Assembly: GCA_028280415.1 (NCBI GenBank)
Contig: JANQLV010000029.1
Location: 124,001-188,000, forward strand
Length of the DNA stretch: 64,000 nucleotides
Direction of reading: 5' to 3'
Source: Saprospiraceae bacterium
GTDB lineage: Bacteria > Bacteroidota > Bacteroidia > Chitinophagales > Saprospiraceae
The notes below the pieces were generated by a model. That model was not told the origin of the DNA. It searched no databases and saw only the letters and a program-made list of their open reading frames with translations. Made by a program: the position numbers and the translations under genes. Positions 35,696-45,052 of this stretch are shown here, piece after piece; the first letter of the stretch is position 1; every line of letters starts with the position of its first letter.

Positions 35696-36757
35696 ATGTA
35701 TGATATTATTCTAAGTTTTCTTACAGCATTTATGCTTACTTATTTTGCGATTCCATCGATCATACACATCGCAAAAAAGAAAAACTTATGCGATGAACCC
35801 GGGGAAAGACGTTCACATTCCGAAAGTACACCTTCTTTAGGCGGGATAGCCATTTTTGCGGGGGTTGTATTCTCTATAATTCTCTGGACGCCCTTTGAAC
35901 TTTTTGGCGATTTGCAGTATATCCTTTGCTCTTTTATTATTATTTTTCTTATCGGTGCAAAAGACGATATCTTGCCAATTTCTCCTAACAAAAAGCTGAT
36001 TGGTGAAATTTTGGCTGCATCTATTCTGGTTTTTAAATCTAATGTCAAGCTGACCAGCCTCTACGGTATTTTAGGGATCAATGAATTGCCGGAAGCAGTT
36101 AGTATTGTACTTTCTATTTTCGTTATCATCGTGATTATCAATGCTTTCAACCTAATTGATGGGATTAATGGTCTTTCCGGGAGTATTGCTACTTTGATCT
36201 CCGTGACCCTGGGGATATGGTTCTTTTTAACAGATCAAATTGCTTTGGCACTTGTCGCTTTCTCTTTGGCAGGAGCAGTTGTGGCCTTTTTGAAATATAA
36301 CTTTACACCTGCGAAGATATTTATGGGGGATACCGGCTCTCTTTTAATAGGTTTGGTTTGCTCTATTTTAACCATCAAATTTATCGAGTCGCATAATATG
36401 TTGGCGGTCGATCACCGTTGGGCATTCAAAGCAGTACCGGCTGTTGCGATAGGGATTATGATTCTTCCCTTATTTGATACCCTACGTGTATTTTTGATGA
36501 GGGCTTTGCGAGGAAAATCTCCTTTTAGTCCTGACCGGACACATATACATCATCTTTTGATCGATTTTGGCTTGACCCATATGCAGGCTACAGGCGTATT
36601 GGTTGTGGTAAATATTTTCTTCATTATTATGGTGGTTGCGCTACAGGACCTGGGTTCTCTTAATTTGCTGGCCTTGACTGTTTCCGTTGCTATTGCCCTG
36701 ACGGCTTTACTATACTTTTCGTTGCGTAGAAAAAACCTTAAGCAACAAACTTCATGA
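35696..36757 (+). CDS. Undecaprenyl-phosphate GlcNAc-1-phosphate transferase family (WecA/TagO-like)
   Basis: 353 residues, about 10-11 transmembrane helices. Transfers a sugar-1-phosphate from a UDP-sugar to undecaprenyl phosphate, the first step of O-antigen, capsule or related polymer synthesis. MraY/WecA superfamily motifs: DEPGERRSHSESTPSLGG near residues 31-48, GAKDD (Mg-binding Asp pair), NAFNLIDGINGLSG near 150-163, FMGDTGSLLIG near 208-218, and the HIHHLLIDFG His-rich loop near 283. MraY proper has different loop sequences and lies in the cell-wall cluster. Overlaps crcB by 4 bp (ATGA). Confidence 0.92.
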   Translation: MYDIILSFLTAFMLTYFAIPSIIHIAKKKNLCDEPGERRSHSESTPSLGGIAIFAGVVFSIILWTPFELFGDLQYILCSFIIIFLIGAKDDILPISPNKKLIGEILAASILVFKSNVKLTSLYGILGINELPEAVSIVLSIFVIIVIINAFNLIDGINGLSGSIATLISVTLGIWFFLTDQIALALVAFSLAGAVVAFLKYNFTPAKIFMGDTGSLLIGLVCSILTIKFIESHNMLAVDHRWAFKAVPAVAIGIMILPLFDTLRVFLMRALRGKSPFSPDRTHIHHLLIDFGLTHMQATGVLVVVNIFFIIMVVALQDLGSLNLLALTVSVAIALTALLYFSLRRKNLKQQTS

Positions 36758-37113
36758 ATTTTCTGATGGTATTTGTAGGAGGAGGCCTCGGAAGTATATG
36801 TCGCTATGGCATTGCCCGGTGGATGAATCAATTTAATACCGTATTTCCTTATGCAACGCTTGTTGCGAATGCCCTGAGTTGTATCTTATTGGGTTTTTTG
36901 GTAAGCTATGAGCTTAAAAATGGAATATCCCAAAACTTTCGGCTTTTATTGATCGCCGGTTTTTGCGGCGGTTTTTCAACCTTTTCTACTTTTTCGTATG
37001 AAACTTTTACCCTTTTTGAATCCGGAGATTATACCAGTGCTTTTGCAAATATTTTAGGAAATCTTTTGATTTGCCTGGGATGTATTTTACTGGGTTTGAA
37101 GCTGGCAGTATAG
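36754..37113 (+). CDS. crcB: Fluoride efflux channel CrcB/Fluc
   Basis: 119 residues, four transmembrane helices. Dimeric fluoride channel protecting against cytoplasmic fluoride. Motifs: GGGLGSICRYGIARW at the start, the conserved Asn in TLVANALSCILLGF, and the GFCGGFSTFSTFSYET block near 69-84 with the Phe pair and Thr/Ser of the fluoride path. The start codon overlaps the stop of the upstream gene, so it is translationally coupled to a glycan-initiation enzyme, an unusual partner. I saw no fluoride riboswitch; it would lie upstream of the first gene of the unit. Confidence 0.92.
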   Translation: MNFLMVFVGGGLGSICRYGIARWMNQFNTVFPYATLVANALSCILLGFLVSYELKNGISQNFRLLLIAGFCGGFSTFSTFSYETFTLFESGDYTSAFANILGNLLICLGCILLGLKLAV

Positions 37114-37353
37114 GTAGGAAGTGCAAAGTGCTATTTGTACTATAAGGCTTATGTGCTAAGCTGATTTGTCTGCCAGGTATTTTAAGATTTTCATTTTTCT
37201 ATTCCAACAATTTAAAAATACTTAAATTTATACTTTAATATTTCGGGAGCTTTCTGGATGTAACGTTTACAAAGCGCCGCATCGGTCCTTTACGGTTTTA
37301 TATCCAAAAGCTATCGGGTTATTGCATTTTAATTAGAACATAAAATATTTAGT

Positions 37354-40140
37354 ATGAAAGCAAAACACCTACTCCTACTATCCCTTTTTTTCTATAGTAC
37401 TATTACTTCGGCTCAGTTAGAGTACTGGCAAAAAAGTTATACCACAATATCCGCGGGCAATCGGATGAATGCTGTATTATTTGAAAGGGATCAAACCTTT
37501 GTCAGTTTTAGTAGAAATGTCTTATTGGAAGAAACCTACTTTTTGGAAGCGGAAGAATCTACGACTGTTCCGATGGAAGGAAGTACACTTTTTTCTAATT
37601 ATTTCTATATCACTGAAATTGAGAATGGAGATACTCCTTTTTTCTTTGCAGCAGAACGAACAAATGGCTTAGCCGATGGAAGTCTATTTCTCCGAACGTT
37701 TACGAAATCGGCAGATTTGAATAGTGGTTTCGAGATTGCAGAAGCTTTTGAAGAGGAACAATCTAAAGGTCCTGCAGCTGTTCAGGTGACAAATAATGAG
37801 GTGATCATATTTGCGAATCAGCATTTCTATAAAATAGGAATTGATACAGATGGCGGTATTAGCATAGTCTGGTCAAAACCCGTTGATTATGGTCTGATTG
37901 CGGATGCCAAACCATATAATGATGGTTATATTCTTTGCAATACCAATGGGAAATTAGTTCATGTAGATGTAGACGGAGAAGAGATTTGGGAAGAAGATTT
38001 AGGATTTCCCTTGCGTGGCGTTTTGGTTTTAAATGATGGATTCCTTTTAGCTGCTGAAATTGATGAAGAAAAAGGGCTGGTTAAAACAGACGCTAATGGA
38101 AATCTGCTCTGGCAGAAAAAATATGGAGGTGGTTTCTCTACGAATCTGGACTTTTCAAATGAAGATGGCTTTGTATTTACCGGATTTGATAGTTCTCAAG
38201 GGACCTTTGTCATAAAAACAGATACTGAAGGTGAAGAGATTTGGGAAAATTTTTATGATGCAATAGGAAGAGGAATAAATATTATTAGAAGCCAATTTGG
38301 AGGTTACTTACTTCAATCCCGCTCAAATCCATCGACAACCATAAGCAGAATTGCAGAGGATGGTTCTACAGGTCCTGTAGTAAGTGGAATGCTTCCAAAA
38401 AGAATCGAAGCGAATAATATTGCCACTACAGCTAGCGCAGGAGGACAAATATTTTGGGATGGAGAGGATACCAATACAACTTACCCCAAAGACTCTTCTA
38501 CCACTACGATTTTTGCCGGAGGCTTATTGATCTCTGGTGTTGATCAAAACGAAGAATTACACACTGCTTTTAGCCAATATATCCAGACCGATTTTTCTCC
38601 TGGTCCTTTTAGTGCTGATACGGAGGAGTTGCAAGGCTGGGATCGGGTCTGGCGAGTGACTAAAGAGCAAATTAATAATTTCCGGGCGGATATTGAAGAT
38701 GGTGCGCTCGACCGGGCAACTCCACTTGATTTATGGACTTATCCAGGTACAGGAAATCCTAACTTTAATATGTATACGGATCAAACCATTGATGTACCGG
38801 AAGGTCTGGCACCCTTTGTAGATGTTAATAATGACGGGATTTATAATATTCTGGATGGAGACTATCCAGATATCAAGGGGGATGATCAAATATGGTGGGT
38901 AATGAGTAATAAAAGCAGTGGGACGAACCTGGGAGGAACACCACTTGAAGTACAGGTGAAAGGAACACTATATGCTTACGAATGCGGGGCTTCTCCTATA
39001 CTTTACAATTCTGCTTTTCTGGATTTGGAAATTACAAATTTCTCAACTAATGATTACTCGGATATGTACCTCGGGATGTTTATTGACTATGATATTGGCT
39101 GTTTTTTAGACGATTATATTGGGACTATACCCCAGGCTTCAGCGCTTGTCGGATATAATGACAATTTCCTCGATGGGGAAGGTGGATGCCAGGGTGTCGA
39201 AAGTTTTGCACAAGGTGAAATCCCTTTGCAAAGTGTTTCTTTTCTAAATACCACTATGGATTATAGCATGTATAGCACGAACCAGGGCATATCCAATCCG
39301 GAGATGGAGACCAGACCTCCGGGCACCCCTGAAGAACTACACAATTTCCTACAGGCTAACTGGGCAGATGGCAGCCCCCTGACAAGGGGAGGAAACGGTT
39401 ATGGCGGTACAGATCCAGTTCCCAGCGTATTTCCCGGAAACCCGGCGAATAATAGTGAATGGAGTATGTGCACAGAAAACCTTGCTCCAATTGATCGAAT
39501 TATGTATATCATTACCGGGCCGGAAACACTGGCTTCTAATGAAGAAGAATTAATTACAATCGGTATTATGGCGCATGAAGTGGACTATAATTGCCCCAAT
39601 ACAAATTTAGTAAGAAGTGAAATTAGTGATTTGCGTCTTAATTATATGGAAGGGGGGCTGGATTTTAATCTTTTTCTTGGGCCGGATCGGGATATAGAAG
39701 AAGGAGAGACCATCATTTTGGATGCCGGAGAAGGAGCAGCTTCTTATTCCTGGTCCACAGAAGAAACAACAGCATCCATCAATGTTACATCTCCGGGCAT
39801 TTACTCCGTAACCATTACTACTGAAGGAGGATGTGAATATGTAGATGAAGTTAATATTGGCGGAGTGACGAGTTTAAACGAAGTAGAAAGAAATGCGCCT
39901 AAAGTTTATCCCAATCCGGCTGGAGATAAAATCTATGTGGAGTTAAATGATAATGTTCCAACGATGATTACTTTGGAAAACATATTGGGACAAGTGATAA
40001 AAACTTACTCTCTGGAAGCGGGTTTGGGGCATACGGATTTGGAACTGGATATAAGTGCCGCATCCCGAGGAATTCATTTGTTGCGATTTCATTTTAATGA
40101 TGATAAAAACTTAGTCCGGAAGATAATCATTGCGAACTAA
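37354..40140 (+). CDS. Large T9SS-secreted protein with beta-propeller-like N-terminus
   Basis: 928 residues. Signal peptide (MKAKHLLLLSLFFYSTITSAQ). Residues about 40-330 contain repeating strand units (VHVDVDGEEIWEEDLGFPLRGVLVLNDGFLL, VKTDANGNLLWQKKYGGGF, FVIKTDTEGEEIWENFY) with the DTDGNxLWxKxYGG style of PQQ/WD-like propellers. The middle is an unfamiliar region (VDVNNDGIYNILDGDYPDI resembles an EF-hand/thrombospondin-3 calcium loop). Near 780-830 a PKD/Ig-like strand set (ILDAGEGAASYSWSTEETTASINV). The end (KVYPNPAGDKIYVEL ... ISAASRGIHLLRFHF) is a T9SS type A sorting domain. Probably surface-exposed; function unknown. Confidence 0.85.
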   Translation: MKAKHLLLLSLFFYSTITSAQLEYWQKSYTTISAGNRMNAVLFERDQTFVSFSRNVLLEETYFLEAEESTTVPMEGSTLFSNYFYITEIENGDTPFFFAAERTNGLADGSLFLRTFTKSADLNSGFEIAEAFEEEQSKGPAAVQVTNNEVIIFANQHFYKIGIDTDGGISIVWSKPVDYGLIADAKPYNDGYILCNTNGKLVHVDVDGEEIWEEDLGFPLRGVLVLNDGFLLAAEIDEEKGLVKTDANGNLLWQKKYGGGFSTNLDFSNEDGFVFTGFDSSQGTFVIKTDTEGEEIWENFYDAIGRGINIIRSQFGGYLLQSRSNPSTTISRIAEDGSTGPVVSGMLPKRIEANNIATTASAGGQIFWDGEDTNTTYPKDSSTTTIFAGGLLISGVDQNEELHTAFSQYIQTDFSPGPFSADTEELQGWDRVWRVTKEQINNFRADIEDGALDRATPLDLWTYPGTGNPNFNMYTDQTIDVPEGLAPFVDVNNDGIYNILDGDYPDIKGDDQIWWVMSNKSSGTNLGGTPLEVQVKGTLYAYECGASPILYNSAFLDLEITNFSTNDYSDMYLGMFIDYDIGCFLDDYIGTIPQASALVGYNDNFLDGEGGCQGVESFAQGEIPLQSVSFLNTTMDYSMYSTNQGISNPEMETRPPGTPEELHNFLQANWADGSPLTRGGNGYGGTDPVPSVFPGNPANNSEWSMCTENLAPIDRIMYIITGPETLASNEEELITIGIMAHEVDYNCPNTNLVRSEISDLRLNYMEGGLDFNLFLGPDRDIEEGETIILDAGEGAASYSWSTEETTASINVTSPGIYSVTITTEGGCEYVDEVNIGGVTSLNEVERNAPKVYPNPAGDKIYVELNDNVPTMITLENILGQVIKTYSLEAGLGHTDLELDISAASRGIHLLRFHFNDDKNLVRKIIIAN

Positions 40141-40235
40141 GCTTGCTTGCTTGCATTTTTAAACAGGCCTTATCCCACATTATAACATCGCTAAAGGGAT
40201 TTATAGAATATTAATAGCTTTTATTTCCATGAAAT

Positions 40236-40309
40236 GGGTATTAGGCAGTAGGTATTGGGTTTTAGATTTTCCTGGATCATCCAATACCAAAGACCTGCTG
40301 CCTAATACC
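40236..40309. repeat. Imperfect palindromic element between convergent genes
   Basis: GGTATTAGGCAG (40237-40248) pairs with CTGCCTAATACC (40298-40309), and GGTATTGG (40251-40258) with CCAATACC (40281-40288), forming a long hairpin with an internal bulge. GGTATTAGG/GGTATTGGG units resemble palindromic intergenic repeats I know from Bacteroidota genomes. It may act as a bidirectional terminator for the T9SS gene and ileS. Confidence 0.6.
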
Positions 40310-40392
40310 TGCTCTAAAAGGCAATAATTATCAATATAATATTCAATTTCGTGGTGTATTTTAACCAAAATCCGGAGTGCTCCTATTATTTT

Positions 40393-43300
40393 TTAGTTCA
40401 GCTCTACCTGTACTTTTAACTTGACTTCCTCGGTCAGATCAATTTCATCCCCTTCACTCAGCTCGGATAAATCAAGTTTCGTTGCCAGGACCTCATTGCA
40501 GATATAATCGCCAAATAAGTTTACGGCTTCATTAATCGCCTCGTGATTTTCTAGCCTAATGGCAATTTTATCGGTGACATTAAAATCTTTACTCTTGCGG
40601 AGATTCTGGATGCGATTAACCAGTTCCCTGGCCATCCCTTCCGCCCGGAGCGAATCCGTCAGTGTTACATCCAGGGCAACGGTCAAAGGTCCGTCACTGG
40701 CTACCAGCCAACCCGGGATATCTTCCGTCGTGATTTCAAAGTCTTCCAGCGTCAAATCAAAAGCAGTGTCTTCTATATTCAACTGATAGCTTCCCGATTT
40801 TTCAAGTTTAGCGATATCTTCCTGCCTAAAGGCATTGATAATTTGTGAGGCAGCTTTCATATTTTTCCCCAGCCGTTTACCAAGTGTTTTGAAATTTGGT
40901 TTGATACGCTTTTTAATGACCCCTGAAGCATCAGTAATATATTCGATTTCTTTTATGTTAACTTCTGAAAGAATCAGACTTTTTACACCTTCTACCTGTA
41001 CCCGGAACTGGTCATCCAGTATGGGGAGTAAAATCTTTTGCAGAGGTTGTCTTACTCTTAGTTTTTCTCTGCGTCTTAAAGAAAGAACCAGAGAAGAGAT
41101 GCGTTGAGCATAATCCATCCTTTGCTCTAAAGTTTTATCGATAAGGCGCTCGTCAGCCATTGGAAAATCTGCTAAATGCACAGAAAGATGCTGCTCTTTT
41201 TGGGTAACTGCATTGAGGTTTTTATACATCCAGTCTGCAAAGAAAGGAGCAACAGGAGCCATTAACTTGGTAATGGTTGACATACAGGTATACAATGTCT
41301 GATAAGCAGCTACTTTATCAGTGGTCATCTCACCTTTCCAGAACCGGCGGCGACAAAGTCGAACGTACCAGTTACTCAATTCGTCATTTACAAAATTTTG
41401 AATGCGACGGGTAGCATTAGTCGCTTCGTAATCCGCATAGTCTTTTTCCACATCCTTCACTAAAGTATTGAGCAAGGATATGATCCAGCGATCTATCTCC
41501 GGCCGATCTTCCAGAGCAACATCAGCCTGGGTATAATCGAATTGGTCGATATTTGCATAAAGTGCAAAGAAGGCATAAGTATTATACAATGTTCCGAAAA
41601 ACTTGCGCTGAACCTCGACGATGCCATCAGTGTCAAATTTGAGGTTATCCCAGGCCTGAGCATTAGAGATCATATACCATCTGGTCGCATCTGCGCCGTA
41701 TTGGGCCAAGGTCTCAAAGGGTTCAACGGCATTGCCCTTACTCTTGGACATTTTCTGTCCGTTTTTATCCTGAACCAGTCCGTTGGAGACGACATTTTTA
41801 TAAGCCACACTATCAAAAGCCATTACAGCTATAGCATGCAGGGTATAGAACCAACCACGAGTCTGATCTACTCCTTCGGCAATAAAATCAGCAGGGAAGT
41901 TATTTTTAAACTTCTCTTCATTCTCGAAAGGATAATGCCATTGAGCATAAGGCATTGAACCGGAATCAAACCAGACATCTATCAAATCAAGCTCTCTTTT
42001 CATGGGCTCGCCATTCTCCGTTGCCAGTATGATCTCGTCTATATACGGTCGGTGTAAATCTGCAGGAACTTCCTGATTCAAACCAAGAGAGGTATTGGCT
42101 TTATCGATCTCTTTTTGCAATTCCTCTATGGAACCTATACATATTTCATGATCACCATCGGCTGTTCTCCAGATGGGTAAAGGTATACCCCAGTACCGGG
42201 AACGGGATAAATTCCAGTCCTGAAGGTTCTCCAGCCATTTTCCAAAACGCCCTTCTCCAGTAGAAGCCGGCTTCCAGTTAATGGTCTTATTCAATTCGAA
42301 CATTCGCTCTTTCATTGAAGAAGCGCGTATAAACCAACTGTCCAGAGGATAATAAAGAACCGGCTTATCTGTCCGCCAACAGTGTGGATAATTGTGCTTG
42401 TACTTCTCTACTTTAAAAGCTTTATTCTCTGTTTTCAGTTTTATAGAAAGTTGTATATCGACTGATTTTTCCGGGGCTTCTCCCGGATTATAATATTCGT
42501 TTTTGACATAAACACCACCTATTTCGGCCAGTTCTTCCCGAAATTTACCCTGTAAATCTACCAGTGGAACAAGGTTGTCTTTCTCGTCTTTTACCAAAAG
42601 AGGTGGCACGGGCGGCTTTGCCTGCTTTGCAACCAGGGCATCATCTGCACCGAAAGTCGGAGCCGTATGTACGATTCCCGTACCGTCTTCAGTGGTTACG
42701 AAACTTCCGGAGATAACTCGGAACGCATTTTCAGGATTTTCAGCAGGCAAGGCATAAGGCAATAACTGCTCATATCGTATTCCGACTAATTCTTCTCCTT
42801 TAAATTCTTTGACGATCCAGAAAGGTATCTTCTTATCCCCTTCTGTATAATCTTGCAAAGCCTCTTCATTTTCAGCTGGCGTAAATTTTCCACTGAATTG
42901 CTTTGCAACCAAAGCTTTGGCCAGTATTACCAGAATTGGCTGAAAAGTGTACTGGTTAAATGATTTTACGAGGACATAATCTATTTTGGGGCCTACCGTC
43001 AGCGCAGTATTAGAGGGTAAGGTCCAGGGGGTAGTCGTCCAGGCCAGGAAATAGACATCTCCCAGGCCACTTAAAAAGTCTGGCAGAGTGGATGGAATTG
43101 TTTTAAATTGAGCAACAACGCTAGTATCGGTTACATCTTTATATGCTCCGGGCATATTTAATTCATGGGAGCTAAGGCCCGTTCCTGCCGCCGGCGAATA
43201 AGGTTGTATGGTATAGCCCTTATACAGCAGATCCTTTTTGTAAAGCCTTTGCAAAAGATACCAAACGGACTCTATATAGTTATTTTCAAAGGTGATATAT

Positions 43301-43737
43301 GGATTATCAAGGTCTACCCAATAACCCATTTTACGGGTGATATCATCCCATATATCCTTATAACGCATCACGGTTTCGCGACAGGCTTTATTATAATCAT
43401 CAACAGATATCTTTTTCCCGATATCCTCTTTGGTGATGCCAAGCTCTTTTTCGACACTCAATTCTATCGGAAGCCCATGTGTATCCCATCCCCCTTTTCG
43501 CTCTACTCTTTGCCCTTTCATGGTATGGAATCGGCAAAATAAATCTTTTACCGTTCTGGCGATTACATGATGTATCCCCGGTTTACCATTAGCAGAAGGC
43601 GGCCCTTCATAAAAAACAAAGCTATTTTCCGGATCGCGCTGATCTACGCTTTTTTCAAAAATCTTATGCTCCTCCCAGAATGCCAGTACTTCTTTATCTA
43701 TCTCCGGTAAGTTCAGGTTTTTATATTCTTTATACAT
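40393..43737 (-). CDS. ileS: Isoleucyl-tRNA synthetase
   Basis: 1,114 residues, the long bacterial-archaeal form with a C-terminal anticodon-binding extension. Class I synthetase charging tRNA-Ile, with editing of valine. HIGH-type motif is in YEGPPSANGKPGIHHVIAR (residues about 43-61), CP1 editing domain about 190-420 (AWTTTPWTLPSNTAL), WFIRASSMKERM, the second signature WFDSGSMPYAQW, KMSKSKGNAVEPFE near 690-705, and the anticodon domain after about 745 (NDELSNWYVRLCRRRFWKGE). The GIHH form of HIGH and the length suggest the IleS2-like group, which in some bacteria is less sensitive to mupirocin; that is an inference. A -7 element is at 43900-43907. Confidence 0.97.
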   Translation of the reverse strand: MYKEYKNLNLPEIDKEVLAFWEEHKIFEKSVDQRDPENSFVFYEGPPSANGKPGIHHVIARTVKDLFCRFHTMKGQRVERKGGWDTHGLPIELSVEKELGITKEDIGKKISVDDYNKACRETVMRYKDIWDDITRKMGYWVDLDNPYITFENNYIESVWYLLQRLYKKDLLYKGYTIQPYSPAAGTGLSSHELNMPGAYKDVTDTSVVAQFKTIPSTLPDFLSGLGDVYFLAWTTTPWTLPSNTALTVGPKIDYVLVKSFNQYTFQPILVILAKALVAKQFSGKFTPAENEEALQDYTEGDKKIPFWIVKEFKGEELVGIRYEQLLPYALPAENPENAFRVISGSFVTTEDGTGIVHTAPTFGADDALVAKQAKPPVPPLLVKDEKDNLVPLVDLQGKFREELAEIGGVYVKNEYYNPGEAPEKSVDIQLSIKLKTENKAFKVEKYKHNYPHCWRTDKPVLYYPLDSWFIRASSMKERMFELNKTINWKPASTGEGRFGKWLENLQDWNLSRSRYWGIPLPIWRTADGDHEICIGSIEELQKEIDKANTSLGLNQEVPADLHRPYIDEIILATENGEPMKRELDLIDVWFDSGSMPYAQWHYPFENEEKFKNNFPADFIAEGVDQTRGWFYTLHAIAVMAFDSVAYKNVVSNGLVQDKNGQKMSKSKGNAVEPFETLAQYGADATRWYMISNAQAWDNLKFDTDGIVEVQRKFFGTLYNTYAFFALYANIDQFDYTQADVALEDRPEIDRWIISLLNTLVKDVEKDYADYEATNATRRIQNFVNDELSNWYVRLCRRRFWKGEMTTDKVAAYQTLYTCMSTITKLMAPVAPFFADWMYKNLNAVTQKEQHLSVHLADFPMADERLIDKTLEQRMDYAQRISSLVLSLRRREKLRVRQPLQKILLPILDDQFRVQVEGVKSLILSEVNIKEIEYITDASGVIKKRIKPNFKTLGKRLGKNMKAASQIINAFRQEDIAKLEKSGSYQLNIEDTAFDLTLEDFEITTEDIPGWLVASDGPLTVALDVTLTDSLRAEGMARELVNRIQNLRKSKDFNVTDKIAIRLENHEAINEAVNLFGDYICNEVLATKLDLSELSEGDEIDLTEEVKLKVQVELN

Positions 43738-43899
43738 TTCGTATTTATTTTCAAAAATGATGGATCAACTTAATTATTTCTATTTGCTGAAGTGGTTTAA
43801 ACTTATTTAAGCTGCGTCAAAGCGAAAACATTGATTTCCAGATGCTTCAGTTATTTATTTCATTGGTAATTTTTCTGCTCCTAAAGTATTAAAACGCCG

Positions 43900-43907
43900 C
43901 AAATATA
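43900..43907 (-). promoter_or_regulatory. -7 element of the ileS promoter
   Basis: Minus strand TATATTTG followed by CGGCG, 163 bp before the ileS start. The -33 position falls in the T-tract/hairpin of the terminator-like sequence just upstream, so no TTG is found. The same TTTGCGGC sequence follows the infB -7. Confidence 0.45.
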
Positions 43908-43919
43908 CGTAAGCTTAAC

Positions 43920-43957
43920 AAAAAAAGCTCTGACAAATCACGCAATCTGTCAGAGCT
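43920..43957 (-). terminator. Minus-strand terminator hairpin upstream of ileS
   Basis: AAGCTCTGACA (43924-43934) and TGTCAGAGCTT (43947-43957): perfect 11-bp stem, 12-nt loop. Read on the minus strand it ends in a run of six T (TTTTTTG), a standard terminator. It sits just before the ileS -7, although no gene lies upstream on that strand. Confidence 0.65.
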
Positions 43958-44000
43958 TCTTATTAAATAAAATTTAGCATCACAGATTGTCACTACAACC

Positions 44001-44030
44001 TTTGAATGATAATGCTAATTATTATATTTG
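44001..44030 (+). promoter_or_regulatory. Promoter of the ROK kinase/ABC cluster
   Basis: TTTG (44001-44004), 18 bp, TATATTTG (44023-44030). Both boxes perfect with a slightly short spacer. Leader of about 100 nt to the ATG at 44136. Confidence 0.65.
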
Positions 44031-44135
44031 GACTGTAATTCATTACAAGTTCTATTTGTTTTCAAAACGATAACCTATTTATTAGCAAAATCGTTCAATT
44101 GCTATTGAAGGTATTCATTAAAAAAGAATAAAATT

Positions 44136-45038
44136 ATGGGGCCTATTTGGGGAATTGACCTTGGCGGTACGAAAATAGAAGGGGTGATACTAGAGGATAG
44201 AGAAAGTGCAAATGTGTTAAAAAGATTGCGAATACCCACTGAAGCACAACAGGGATACGAACACATTATTAATCAGATTGTTCGATTAGTGGAAGTGATG
44301 ACCAGTGAAACAGGAATCAAACCTTCCCGGGTTGGTATTGGAACTCCCGGAACAATAGAGCCTTTCAGTGGAGTGATGAAAAACAGTAATACCACTTGCC
44401 TCAACGGGATGCCTTTCAAAAGAGATATTGAACGAGCTTTGGGAATTACCGTGAATATGGCCAATGATGCTAATTGTTTCACCATTGCTGAGGCTACTTT
44501 GGGCGCGGTAAAAGATAATGTGCCCGATGCAAAAGTTGTTTTTGGGATTATTATGGGAACCGGCGTTGGTGGAGGCCTGGTGGTTGACGGGAAGATCATT
44601 AGTGGCCGACATGGGATTGGTGGTGAATGGGGGCATAATTTCCTTGATGAATCAGGAGGGGATTGTTACTGTGGAAAAACGGGATGTGTTGAAAAAATTC
44701 TTTCGGGGCCAAACCTTGAGAAATACTATGAAAATATTATGGGCATTCCGCGTAAGCTAAAAGAAATTATAAAACGGCATCACGAAGGGGAGGATGAGGT
44801 AGCAACAAAAACAGTACACCGCCTGTTGCATTTTTTTGGAAAAAGCTTTGCCAACATTATCAATGTAGTTGATCCCGATGCAGTTGTTATTGGCGGAGGA
44901 GTGGGGAATATCGATTTGCTCTATACAGAAGGCGCTTGGGAAGTGGAAAAAAATATTTTTAATCATACGTTGGAAACCCCTTTTTTAAAACCTAAACTGG
45001 GAGATAGTGCCGGTGTATTTGGTGCTGCTCTATTATAA
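44136..45038 (+). CDS. ROK family sugar kinase (glucokinase-like)
   Basis: 300 residues. Phosphorylates a hexose with ATP. Phosphate motif GIDLGGTKIEGVIL (residues 6-19), catalytic Asp111 in NMANDANCF, GTGVGGG (141-147), EWGH (164-167), and the ROK zinc site CYCGKTGCVE with C177, C179 and C184. Zn-type ROK kinases cover glucokinase, N-acetylglucosamine/mannosamine kinase and fructokinase; the sequence does not let me decide. Followed after 14 bp by the ABC ATPase gene, so probably cotranscribed, though metabolic relation to the transporter is unclear. Confidence 0.9.
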   Translation: MGPIWGIDLGGTKIEGVILEDRESANVLKRLRIPTEAQQGYEHIINQIVRLVEVMTSETGIKPSRVGIGTPGTIEPFSGVMKNSNTTCLNGMPFKRDIERALGITVNMANDANCFTIAEATLGAVKDNVPDAKVVFGIIMGTGVGGGLVVDGKIISGRHGIGGEWGHNFLDESGGDCYCGKTGCVEKILSGPNLEKYYENIMGIPRKLKEIIKRHHEGEDEVATKTVHRLLHFFGKSFANIINVVDPDAVVIGGGVGNIDLLYTEGAWEVEKNIFNHTLETPFLKPKLGDSAGVFGAALL

Positions 45039-45052
45039 AATAAAATATCAGG

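Larger units (their letters stand above)
43738..44135. other. 398-bp divergent region ileS / ROK kinase
   Basis: Contains the ileS -7, a strong hairpin, and the ROK-kinase promoter. No ORF and no recognisable RNA gene; a short minus-strand transcript between the hairpin and the ROK gene is conceivable. Confidence 0.55.
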
